Origin: Kitasatospora fiedleri
GTDB taxonomy: Bacteria > Actinomycetota > Actinomycetes > Streptomycetales > Streptomycetaceae
Reading direction: 5' to 3'
DNA length: 64,000 nt
Assembly (NCBI RefSeq): GCF_948472415.1
Contig: NZ_OX419519.1
Coordinates: 4,960,001-5,024,000, forward strand
The notes beneath the pieces are model-generated. The model saw only the letters and a list, made by a program, of their open reading frames with translations. It searched no databases and had not been told where the DNA came from. Made by a program: the position numbers and the translations under genes. Shown piece after piece: positions 17,056 through 25,086 of this stretch (position 1 is the stretch's first letter; the number at the start of each line of letters is the position of its first letter).

Positions 17056-17553
17056 GTGGCGGCGACGTCGGGGCGGGTCCTCGTGGTGGACGACAGCGAG
17101 GTGATCCGCCAGTTGATCAGGGTCAACCTGGAGCTGGAGGGCTTCGAGGTGGTGACCGCCGCCGACGGTGCCGAGTGCCTGGAGGTGGTCGGCCGGGTCG
17201 CGCCGGACGTGGTCACGCTGGACGTGGTGATGCCCCGGCTGGACGGTCTGCGCACCGCGGCCCGGCTGCGCGCGGCGCGGGAGACGGCGCACCTGCCGAT
17301 AGCGATCGTGAGCGCCTGCACGCCGGCCGACCTGGAGCGCGGCGAGTCGGTCGGGGTGGACGGCTACCTGGCCAAGCCCTTCGACCCGGTGGAGCTGGTC
17401 GCGCTGGTGCGGCGGCTGCGGGCGGCGGCCGGCCGGCGGCGGTTCGCCTACGACTTCGGGGGCCAGGCGCAGGCGCTCGCGCAAACCTGCCGCGATTCCG
17501 CCCTGAGCGAACAGGCGCAGGAACTCGTCCGGCCGGAGGAGCCCCACCCGTGA
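17056..17553 (+). CDS. Single-domain response regulator
   Basis: 165-residue receiver protein without an output domain. Phosphorylation machinery is complete: Asp12-Asp13 (VLVVDDSEVIR), phospho-acceptor Asp56 (VTLDVVMPRLDG), Ser86 (IAIVSAC) and Lys107 (YLAKPFDP). After the receiver fold there is a C-terminal tail of about 40 residues with no known domain. It is an orphan: no kinase gene adjoins it. GTG start. It would act by phosphorylation-dependent protein contacts or phosphotransfer rather than DNA binding. Confidence 0.88.
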   Translation: MAATSGRVLVVDDSEVIRQLIRVNLELEGFEVVTAADGAECLEVVGRVAPDVVTLDVVMPRLDGLRTAARLRAARETAHLPIAIVSACTPADLERGESVGVDGYLAKPFDPVELVALVRRLRAAAGRRRFAYDFGGQAQALAQTCRDSALSEQAQELVRPEEPHP

Positions 17554-17670
17554 GATGTGCCCGCCAGCGGTGACGTCCGACGAGACGAAGCACGCCCGGC
17601 GGCGCGGCGCGGCCCGCCGCGGGCAAACCGAGTGGCGGCCGGGTCCCCCCTCTCGCCTACGCTTGGCACC

Positions 17671-19326
17671 GTGACACCCGCAGAACTCTCCCAGGCAGTC
17701 CAGGCCGCCGTCAGCGCCGCCGCCCAGGCCGGCGAGCTGACCGTCGACGTGCCCGCGCACGTCACGGTCGAGCGGCCCAAGAACAGGGACCACGGCGACT
17801 ACGCCACCAACGTGGCCCTCCAGCTCGCGAAGCCGGCCGGCAAGCCGCCGCGAGCCGTCGCGGAGGTCCTGGCCGGGCGGCTGCGAGAGATCGCCGGCGT
17901 CGCGAAGGTCGACATCGCCGGCCCCGGCTTCCTGAACATCACGCTGGACGCCGCCACCCAGGGCGAGCTGGCGCGCACCATCGTCGAGGCCGGCGAGGCG
18001 TACGGCCGCAACGAGGCGCTCAAGGGCCTGCGGATCAACCTGGAGTTCGTCTCGGCGAACCCGACCGGCCCGATCCACATCGGCGGCGTCCGCTGGGCCG
18101 CCGTCGGCGACTCGCTGGCCCGGGTGCTCAAGGCCACCGGCGCCGAGGTGTCCACCGAGTACTACCTGAACGACGCCGGCGTGCAGATCACCAAGTTCGC
18201 CACGTCGCTGAAGGCCGCCGCCAACGGGCAGCCCGCCCCCGAGGACGGCTACGTCGGCGAGTACATCTCCGACATCGCCAAGGCCGTCACCGACGGCGTC
18301 CCCGGCATCCTCGACCTGCCCGAGGACGAGCAGCTCCGGGTGTTCCGCACCGAGGGCCTCACGCTGATGGTCGCCGAGATCCAGCGCTCGATGGCCGAGT
18401 TCGGCGTGCACTTCGACACCTGGTTCTCCGAGCAGACGCTGCACGACTCCGGCGCGGTCGGCAAGGCCATCGAGCGGCTGCGCGAGCAGGGCCACGTCTT
18501 CGACCGGGACGGCGCGATCTGGCTGCGCACCACCGACTTCGGCGACGACAAGGACCGCGTCCTGGTCAAGGCCGACGGCGAGACCACCTACTTCGCCGCC
18601 GACGCCGCCTACTACCTGAGCAAGCGGGACCGCGGCGCGGAGGTCTCGGTCTACATGCTCGGCGCGGACCACCACGGCTACGTCAACCGCCTCAAGGCCA
18701 TCGCGGCCTGCGCGGGCGACGACATGGACCGCAACATCGAGGTGATGATCGGCCAGTTCGTGAAGATGCTGCGCGACGGCAAGGAGGTCCGGCTCTCCAA
18801 GCGCGCGGGCAACATCATCACGATCGACGACGTGATCGACTGGATCGGCGTGGACGCGGCCCGCTACATGCTGGTCCGGCAGTCCACCGACTCCACCATC
18901 ACCATCGACATCGACCTGGTGACCAGCACCTCCCGGGAGAACCCGGTCTACTACGTGCAGTACGCGCACGCCCGGATGTGCTCGGTGCAGCGCAACGCGG
19001 CGGAGAAGGGCATCACCCGCAGCGCGGACTTCACCCCGGAGCTGCTGAGCAGCGAGTGGGAGAACGCCCTGCTCGGCCAGCTCGGCGAGTTCCCGCGGGT
19101 GCTGGCCAAGGCCGGCGAGCTGCGCGAGCCGCACCACGTGGCCACGTACCTGGAGGAGCTGGCCCGGGCCTACCACCGGTTCTACGACAACTGCCAGATC
19201 CTGCCGAAGGGCGACGAGGAGGTCACCGACCTCACGCACGCCCGCCTCTGGCTGGCCGACGCCACCCGGACGACGCTGGCCAACGGCCTCCACCTGCTCG
19301 GCGTCTCGGCGCCCGAGCGGATGTAA
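17671..19326 (+). CDS. argS: Arginyl-tRNA synthetase
   Basis: 551-residue class I aminoacyl-tRNA synthetase that charges tRNA-Arg. Visible features: N-terminal additional domain (RPKNRDHGDYATNVAL), HIGH-type motif PTGPIHIGGVRWA, a KMSKS-like VRLSKRAGN, and the C-terminal DALR anticodon-binding domain (ARMCSVQRNA; ELARAYHRFYDNCQIL). The GTG at 17671 starts the family-conserved TPAELSQAV and is preceded by the typical spacing; an upstream in-frame start would add a non-conserved 38 residues. A strong terminator follows, yet lysA begins 97 nt downstream on the same strand. Confidence 0.95.
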   Translation: MTPAELSQAVQAAVSAAAQAGELTVDVPAHVTVERPKNRDHGDYATNVALQLAKPAGKPPRAVAEVLAGRLREIAGVAKVDIAGPGFLNITLDAATQGELARTIVEAGEAYGRNEALKGLRINLEFVSANPTGPIHIGGVRWAAVGDSLARVLKATGAEVSTEYYLNDAGVQITKFATSLKAAANGQPAPEDGYVGEYISDIAKAVTDGVPGILDLPEDEQLRVFRTEGLTLMVAEIQRSMAEFGVHFDTWFSEQTLHDSGAVGKAIERLREQGHVFDRDGAIWLRTTDFGDDKDRVLVKADGETTYFAADAAYYLSKRDRGAEVSVYMLGADHHGYVNRLKAIAACAGDDMDRNIEVMIGQFVKMLRDGKEVRLSKRAGNIITIDDVIDWIGVDAARYMLVRQSTDSTITIDIDLVTSTSRENPVYYVQYAHARMCSVQRNAAEKGITRSADFTPELLSSEWENALLGQLGEFPRVLAKAGELREPHHVATYLEELARAYHRFYDNCQILPKGDEEVTDLTHARLWLADATRTTLANGLHLLGVSAPERM

Positions 19327-19357
19327 GCACCACACCCCCGAACGCGCAGCACAGCGG

Positions 19358-19395
19358 GGGGCGGCGACCGGTCGACGGCGACCGGTCGCCGCCCC
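19358..19395 (+). terminator. Terminator between argS and lysA
   Basis: A perfect 16-bp inverted repeat, GGGGCGGCGACCGGTC (19358-19373) and its complement (19380-19395), around a 6-nt loop, 32 nt after the argS stop. No U-run. Confidence 0.8.
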
Positions 19396-19423
19396 TCGCC
19401 ATAGGTCGAGGAAGTCGCCAAAG

Positions 19424-20815
19424 ATGAGTCGCTCCGCCCACCCCGCAGGCCCCCGGCACGGCGACGTGCTGCCCGAGGGCCACTACCAGGCCCCGCCGGC
19501 CGACCTCAACGCGCTCGACCCCAAGGTCTGGTCGCGCACCGTGGCCCGCGACGCCGAGGGCGTCGCCACCGTCGGCGGCGTCGACGTGCGCACCCTGGCG
19601 GCCGAGTTCGGCACCCCCGCGTACGTGATGGACGAGGCCGACTTCCGGGCCCGGGCCCGGGCCTGGCGGGACGCCTTCGGCGCGGACGCCGACGTGTACT
19701 ACGCGGGCAAGGCGTTCCTCTCCAAGGCCGTGGTGCGCTGGCTGCACGAGGAGGGCCTGAACGTCGACGTCTGCTCGGCGGGCGAGCTGCACGTGGCGCT
19801 GGCGGCCGGCATGCCGGGGGAGCGGATCGCGCTGCACGGCAACAACAAGTCGGTGCCGGAGCTGGAGCAGGCGGTGAAGGCCGGGGTCGGCCACATCGTG
19901 GTGGACTCCTTCCAGGAGATCGAGCGGCTGGCGGGGATCGCCGACGCCCAGGGCGTCCGGCAGCCGGTGCTGATCCGGATCACCGTCGGCGTCGAGGCGC
20001 ACACCCACGAGTTCATCGCCACCGCGCACGAGGACCAGAAGTTCGGCCTGTCGCTCTCCGGCGGCCTGGCCGCCGAGGCGGTCCGCCGGGTGCTGGCGCA
20101 GCCGTCGCTGGAACTGCGCGGCATCCACTCGCACATCGGCTCGCAGATCTTCGACTTCGCCGGGTTCGAGGTGGCCGCCCGCCGGGTGGTCGGCCTGCTC
20201 GCCGAGGTCCGCGACGAGCACGGCGTCGAGCTGCCGGAGATCGACCTCGGCGGCGGCCTGGGCATCGCCTACACCCCCGAGGACGACCCGCGCGAGCCCG
20301 CCGAGATCGCCGCCTCGCTCAGCGAGATCGTCCGGCGCGAGTGCGCCGCCGCCGAGCTGGCCGTCCCCCGGATCTCGGTCGAGCCCGGCCGGGCGATCGT
20401 CGGCCCGACCGCGTTCACGCTGTACGAGGTCGGCACCGTCAAGGAGTTGGAGGGCCTGCGCACCTACGTCAGCGTGGACGGCGGCATGTCCGACAACATC
20501 CGCACCGCGCTGTACGACGCCGCGTACTCGGTGGCGCTGGTCTCCCGCACCAGCGAGGCCGAGCCGATGCCGGTCCGGGTGGTCGGCAAGCACTGCGAGT
20601 CCGGCGACATCGTGGTCAAGGACGCCTTCCTGCCCGCCGACCTGGCCCCCGGCGACCTGATCGCGGTGCCCGCGACCGGCGCCTACTGCCGCTCGATGGC
20701 GAGCAACTACAACCACGCCCTCAAGCCCCCGGTGCTGGCCGTCGCGGACGGAGCGGCCCGGGTGATCGTGCGCCGCGAGACGGAGGAGGATCTCCTGCGG
20801 CTCGATATCGGCTGA
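19424..20815 (+). CDS. lysA: Diaminopimelate decarboxylase
   Basis: 463-residue PLP enzyme of fold type III converting meso-diaminopimelate to L-lysine, the last step of lysine synthesis. The PLP lysine is in DVYYAGKAFLSKAV; HIHSHIGSQIF-type motif reads IHSHIGSQIFDF; substrate/phosphate-binding motifs DLGGGLGIAY and SVEPGRAIVGP, and the interface Cys in GKHCESGDI are all present. It is followed by hom-thrC-thrB, so the aspartate-family branch genes are grouped. Confidence 0.95.
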   Translation: MSRSAHPAGPRHGDVLPEGHYQAPPADLNALDPKVWSRTVARDAEGVATVGGVDVRTLAAEFGTPAYVMDEADFRARARAWRDAFGADADVYYAGKAFLSKAVVRWLHEEGLNVDVCSAGELHVALAAGMPGERIALHGNNKSVPELEQAVKAGVGHIVVDSFQEIERLAGIADAQGVRQPVLIRITVGVEAHTHEFIATAHEDQKFGLSLSGGLAAEAVRRVLAQPSLELRGIHSHIGSQIFDFAGFEVAARRVVGLLAEVRDEHGVELPEIDLGGGLGIAYTPEDDPREPAEIAASLSEIVRRECAAAELAVPRISVEPGRAIVGPTAFTLYEVGTVKELEGLRTYVSVDGGMSDNIRTALYDAAYSVALVSRTSEAEPMPVRVVGKHCESGDIVVKDAFLPADLAPGDLIAVPATGAYCRSMASNYNHALKPPVLAVADGAARVIVRRETEEDLLRLDIG

Positions 20816-20948
20816 CGAAATTTTCGTCTCAGAACGTGGACCAGCCGTAGATCCGTGCGGAAAGTCCCGGAGACTGGTGGGAAACAGGCAAGCCCCCGGG
20901 GGCGACGGAACACCCCGACGGGGACCGAAGAATGCAGAGCGGAGTCGG
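20816..20948 (+). promoter_or_regulatory. Structured leader before hom
   Basis: 133-nt gap with more A/T than its surroundings at the left end (aaattttcg) and several pairing segments: ACCAG with CTGGT, TCCG with CGGA inside it, and a GCCCCC/GGGGGC palindrome about 50 nt before the start codon. It may hold the hom-thrC promoter and an attenuator-like RNA. I cannot match it to a named riboswitch. Confidence 0.3.
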
Positions 20949-22241
20949 ATGATGCGTACGCGCCCGCTGAAGGTGGCGTTGCTGGGCTGTGGTGTGGTGG
21001 GCTCCGAGGTGGCGCGCATCATGACGACGACGGCCGACGACCTCGCCGCGCGCATCGGCGCCCCGGTCGAGCTCGCCGGCATCGCGGTCCGCCGGGCCGG
21101 GCGCCCCCGCCCCGGGGTGCCCGAGCACCTGCTCACCACCGACGCCGAGGCCCTGGTCGGCCGCGACGACATCGACGTGGTGGTCGAGGTGGTGGGCGGC
21201 ATCGAGCCGTCCAAGTCGCTGATCCTGAAAGCCTTCGCGGGCGGCGCCTCGGTGGTCTCCGCCAACAAGGCGCTGCTCGCCAAGGACGGCGCCGAACTGC
21301 ACGAGGCCGCCGCCGCGGCCGGCGTCGACCTCTACTACGAGGCCGCCGTCGCCGGCGCGATCCCGCTGCTGCGCCCGCTGCGCGAGTCGCTGGCCGGCGA
21401 CAAGGTGAACCGGGTGCTGGGCATCGTCAACGGCACCACCAACTTCATCCTCGACAAGATGGACTCCACCGGCGCCGGGTACTCCGAGGCGCTGGAGGAG
21501 GCCACCGCGCTGGGCTACGCCGAGGCCGACCCGACCGCCGACGTGGAGGGCTTCGACGCCGCCGCCAAGGCCGCCATCCTGGCCGGGATCGCCTTCCACA
21601 CCAAGGTCACCGCCGCGGACGTCTACCGCGAGGGCATCACCGAGGTCACCGCCGCCGACATCGCCTCCGCCAAGCAGATGGGCTGCGTGGTCAAGCTGCT
21701 GGCGATCTGCGAGCGGGCCGCCGACGGCGCCTCGGTCACCGCCCGGGTGCACCCGGCGATGATCCCGCTCAGCCACCCGCTGGCCTCCGTCCGCGAGGCG
21801 TACAACGCGGTCTTCGTGGAGGCCGAGGCGGCCGGCCGGCTGATGTTCTACGGCCCCGGCGCCGGCGGCTCGCCGACCGCCTCCGCGGTCCTCGGCGACC
21901 TGGTCGCGGTCTGCCGCAACAAGGTGAACGGCACCACCGGCCCCGGCGACTCGGTGTACGCCGCGCTGCCCGCCAAGCCGATGGACCAGGTGGTCACCCG
22001 CTACCACGTCAGCCTGGACGTGGACGACCGCGCGGGCGTGCTCGCCCAGGTCGCCTCGGTCTTCGCCGAGCACGGCGTCTCCATCGACACCGTGCGCCAG
22101 CAGGGCCGCGACGGCGACGCCGCGCTCGTCGTGGTCACCCACCGCGCCACCGACGCCGCCCTGTCGGCGACGGTCGACAAGCTCCGCGCACTGGACAGCG
22201 TGCGCGACGTGGCCAGCATCATGCGGGTCGAAGGGGAATAG
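20949..22241 (+). CDS. hom: Homoserine dehydrogenase
   Basis: 430-residue NAD(P)-dependent enzyme reducing aspartate semialdehyde to homoserine, the branch point to threonine and methionine. N-terminal Rossmann motif LLGCGVVGSEVAR; catalytic-domain motifs GGIEPSKSLI, SANKALLAKDGAE, GIVNGTTNFILDKM; C-terminal ACT domain (YHVSLDVDDRAGVLAQVASVF) that usually mediates feedback by threonine. Two adjacent ATGs (20949, 20952) follow GGAG; the second has better spacing, but the family normally begins MMRTRPLKV. Ten nt separate its stop from thrC. Confidence 0.95.
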   Translation: MMRTRPLKVALLGCGVVGSEVARIMTTTADDLAARIGAPVELAGIAVRRAGRPRPGVPEHLLTTDAEALVGRDDIDVVVEVVGGIEPSKSLILKAFAGGASVVSANKALLAKDGAELHEAAAAAGVDLYYEAAVAGAIPLLRPLRESLAGDKVNRVLGIVNGTTNFILDKMDSTGAGYSEALEEATALGYAEADPTADVEGFDAAAKAAILAGIAFHTKVTAADVYREGITEVTAADIASAKQMGCVVKLLAICERAADGASVTARVHPAMIPLSHPLASVREAYNAVFVEAEAAGRLMFYGPGAGGSPTASAVLGDLVAVCRNKVNGTTGPGDSVYAALPAKPMDQVVTRYHVSLDVDDRAGVLAQVASVFAEHGVSIDTVRQQGRDGDAALVVVTHRATDAALSATVDKLRALDSVRDVASIMRVEGE

Positions 22242-22251
22242 GAAAGCCGCC

Positions 22252-23349
22252 ATGAACGCCATTGCCGAAAGCACCGTCCGAGGCAGCCACACCCACCAGT
22301 GGCGCGGCCTCATCGAGGAGTACCGCGACCGCCTCCCGGTCTCCGACTCCACCCCGGTGGTGACCCTGCTGGAGGGCGGCACGCCGCTCGTCCCCGCCCA
22401 GGTGCTCTCCGAGCGCACCGGCTGCGACGTCTACCTCAAGGTCGAGGGCGCCAACCCGACCGGCTCCTTCAAGGACCGCGGGATGACCATGGCCATCTCC
22501 AAGGCCAAGGAGGAGGGCGCCCAGGCCGTCATCTGCGCGTCCACCGGCAACACCTCGGCCTCCGCCGCCGCCTACGCGGTGCGGGCCGGCATGGTCTCCG
22601 CCGTGCTCGTCCCGCAGGGCAAGATCGCCCTCGGCAAGATGGGCCAGGCACTGGTGCACGGCGCCAAGATCCTCCAGGTCGACGGCAACTTCGACGACTG
22701 CCTGACGCTGGCCCGCGAACTCTCCGAGAAGTACCCGGTCGCCCTGGTCAACTCGGTGAACCCGGTGCGCATCGAGGGCCAGAAGACCGCCGCCTTCGAG
22801 ATCGTCGACATGCTCGGCGACGCCCCCGACATCCACGTCCTCCCGGTCGGCAACGCGGGCAACATCACCGCCTACTGGAAGGGCTACCGCGAGTACGCGG
22901 CGGACGGCCTGGCCGCCCGCACCCCCCGGATGTGGGGCTTCCAGGCGTCCGGCTCGGCCCCGATCGTGGACGGCGCCCCGGTGCTCAAGCCGCAGACCAT
23001 CGCCACCGCGATCCGGATCGGCAACCCGGCCTCCTGGGACTACGCGCTGGCCGCCCGGGACGACTCCGGCGGCCTCATCGACAAGGTGACGGACCGTCAG
23101 ATCCTGTCCGCCTACCGCCTGTTGGCCGCGCAGGAGGGCGTCTTCGTGGAGCCCGCCTCCGCCGCCTCGGTGGCCGGCCTGCTCGCCAAGGCCGAGGCCG
23201 GCCTGGTCGACCCCGGCCAGCGGATCGTCTGCACCGTCACCGGCAACGGCCTCAAGGACCCGGACTGGGCGGTGGCCGGCGCGCCGCAGCCGCAGGTCGT
23301 CCCGATCGACCCGGAGACGGCCGCCCGCCGCCTCGGCCTGCTCGACTGA
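22252..23349 (+). CDS. thrC: Threonine synthase
   Basis: 365-residue PLP enzyme (fold type II) converting O-phosphohomoserine to threonine. The PLP Lys is in NPTGSFKDRGMTMA; CASTGNTSASAAAYA and the glycine-rich PVGNAGNITAYW phosphate-binding loop follow. It is co-transcribed with hom (10-nt gap). A strong hairpin separates it from thrB, which supplies its substrate. Confidence 0.95.
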   Translation: MNAIAESTVRGSHTHQWRGLIEEYRDRLPVSDSTPVVTLLEGGTPLVPAQVLSERTGCDVYLKVEGANPTGSFKDRGMTMAISKAKEEGAQAVICASTGNTSASAAAYAVRAGMVSAVLVPQGKIALGKMGQALVHGAKILQVDGNFDDCLTLARELSEKYPVALVNSVNPVRIEGQKTAAFEIVDMLGDAPDIHVLPVGNAGNITAYWKGYREYAADGLAARTPRMWGFQASGSAPIVDGAPVLKPQTIATAIRIGNPASWDYALAARDDSGGLIDKVTDRQILSAYRLLAAQEGVFVEPASAASVAGLLAKAEAGLVDPGQRIVCTVTGNGLKDPDWAVAGAPQPQVVPIDPETAARRLGLLD

Positions 23350-23374
23350 CCCACCCCTGACCGAGCGTCAACCC

Positions 23375-23409
23375 GGCGAGCGGACCGCCCCCGAGGGCGG
23401 CCGCTCGCC
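23375..23409 (+). terminator. Hairpin between thrC and thrB
   Basis: GGCGAGCG (23375-23382) pairs with CGCTCGCC (23402-23409), with inner CCGCC/GGCGG; followed by GCCGCTTTCC. It should end or reduce the hom-thrC transcript before thrB. Confidence 0.75.
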
Positions 23410-23629
23410 GCCGCTTTCCGGTCAACCCACCGGCGCTTTCGCGCTGCTTGCGGCAACACGGAAGATCCGGGCCGGGCGGGGTGTACCGCTCCGGAACCTC
23501 TCTTCGATACGCTTGACCCCGGCGGGCCGCGCCATGCTGCGCGCCCCTTTCGAGACCCCGCCGCCACGTACCACCGCAGGCCCCGTCGTCCGGGCCTCTC
23601 CCCCCACCGTTCAGGAGTGTGTCCACCGC

Positions 23630-24571
23630 ATGGCCGGTCCCGCGTTCCGCGCCGCCGCCGTCCGGGTCCGCGTCCCCGCGACCAGCGCCAACCTCGGCCC
23701 CGGCTTCGACGCCTTCGGCCTCGCCCTGGGGCTCTACGACGACGTGGTGGTCCGGGTCTCCGACTCCGGCCTGACCGTGGACATCGCCGGCGAGGGCGCC
23801 GAGAACCTCGCCCGCGACGAGCGCCACCTGGTGGTCCGCGCGATGCGGGCCGCCTTCGACCGGCTCGGCGGCCAGCCCCGCGGCCTCGAAGTGGTCTGCG
23901 CCAACCGCATACCGCACGGCCGCGGCCTGGGCTCCTCGTCCGCCGCGATCTGCGCCGGCATCGTCGCCGCCCGCGCCGTCACCATCGGCGGCGCCTCCGC
24001 GCTCGGCGACGACGCGCTGCTCGCCCTCGCCTCCGAACTGGAGGGCCACCCGGACAACGTCGCGGCCTGCCTGCGCGGCAACTTCACCGTCGCCTGGACC
24101 GAGGACGACGGCGCCCGCACCATCACCCTGGACCCGTCCGACCGGGTCGTGCCGGTCGTGTTCATCCCGTCCACCGAGGTGCTCACCGAGACCGCCCGCG
24201 GCCTGCTCCCCAAGACCGTGCCGCTGTCCGACGCCGCGGTCAACGCGGGCCGCGCGGCCCTGCTGGTCGAGGCGCTCACCCGCCGCCCGGAACTGCTGCT
24301 CACCGCCACCGAGGACCGCCTGCACCAGGACTACCGGGCCTCCGCGATGCCGGACAGCGCGGCCCTGGTCGCCGCCCTGCGCACCGAGGGCGTCCCCGCC
24401 GTCATCTCGGGTGCCGGACCGACCGTGCTCGCCCTCACCGACGAGGCCCACGTCGGCAAGGTGATGGAGTTCGCCGCCGGCGACCGCGGGCACGGCACGG
24501 GTGCGCAGTTCGCGGCGCACCGGCTGGAGCTGGACCGCACCGGGGCGACCGTCCTGCCGCTCGACATGTGA
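23630..24571 (+). CDS. thrB: Homoserine kinase
   Basis: 313-residue GHMP-family kinase phosphorylating homoserine. Motif 1 VPATSANLGPGFDAFGLAL, ATP-binding motif 2 PHGRGLGSSSAAI, and motif 3 PAVISGAGPTVLAL are all visible. The ATG at 23630 has AGGAG upstream; the longer in-frame extension is not conserved. It stands 280 nt from thrC behind a terminator, so it probably also has its own promoter. Confidence 0.95.
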   Translation: MAGPAFRAAAVRVRVPATSANLGPGFDAFGLALGLYDDVVVRVSDSGLTVDIAGEGAENLARDERHLVVRAMRAAFDRLGGQPRGLEVVCANRIPHGRGLGSSSAAICAGIVAARAVTIGGASALGDDALLALASELEGHPDNVAACLRGNFTVAWTEDDGARTITLDPSDRVVPVVFIPSTEVLTETARGLLPKTVPLSDAAVNAGRAALLVEALTRRPELLLTATEDRLHQDYRASAMPDSAALVAALRTEGVPAVISGAGPTVLALTDEAHVGKVMEFAAGDRGHGTGAQFAAHRLELDRTGATVLPLDM

Positions 24572-25086
24572 GACGGACACGATTGACAAGCAAAGGGCTG
24601 GGGAATGTGTCAGGGGGTAGGTAGTGTTAACCTCATTGCTGCACCAGATGCCCTCCGGGCGCCGGTGCGACGCATCCCGATCCCGTTCCCCCGTCCGCAC
24701 GGGGGCCGGAAGCTCGGGAGCACGATTCTCCGGGAGCTCGCCACACCGCGTACGCAGCCTGCCTGCGCAAGTGGGGCCCATCCCGAAGCCGTGACGGCAC
24801 CGGACTCCCCCCTCCAGCCTCCGCACTGAGGCCAGGCCGGGCGGGGCCCGCGCCGCCGCCGCGCGACGGGGGCCCGGGCATCGAACAAGGCGCAGCGAGG
24901 TCGGCACCAGAAACCCGGCCGTCCGCGCCGCTTCGCACCACAGTGCACCGCACTCCGCAGCTCCCCGGGAGGACCAGCCTCCCGCGGGAATCCAGCCCCT
25001 GACCAGCGCGAAGAGACGCCGGCCAGGACAGCACAACCGGTCGCCGTGCCAGACAGGCCGACGTCCGCTCCAGGGAAGGACCCTTA
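24572..25086 (+). other. Long leader region of rho
   Basis: 515 nt without a credible gene between thrB and rho. The first part is unusually A/T-rich for this genome (gattgacaag ... gtgttaacctcattg) and looks like a promoter zone; the rest is G/C-rich and structured. A short open frame at 24605-24829 has no ribosome-binding site and no recognisable coding bias. A long untranslated leader would suit autoregulation of rho, as known for rho in other bacteria. Confidence 0.5.
24601..24628 (+). promoter_or_regulatory. SigR-like promoter candidate in the rho leader
   Basis: GGGAAT (24601-24606) and GTT (24626-24628) are separated by 19 nt, close to the GGAAT-N18-GTT pattern known for the thiol-stress sigma factor SigR of Streptomyces. 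A TTGACA lies just upstream (24583-24588) but lacks a good -10 at 17 nt. Assignment by eye only. Confidence 0.3.

Noticed and set aside
24605..24829. Possible leader peptide in front of rho
   Set aside because: No ribosome-binding site and no biased codon use; 74 residues of Pro/Arg-rich sequence do not resemble a known leader peptide.
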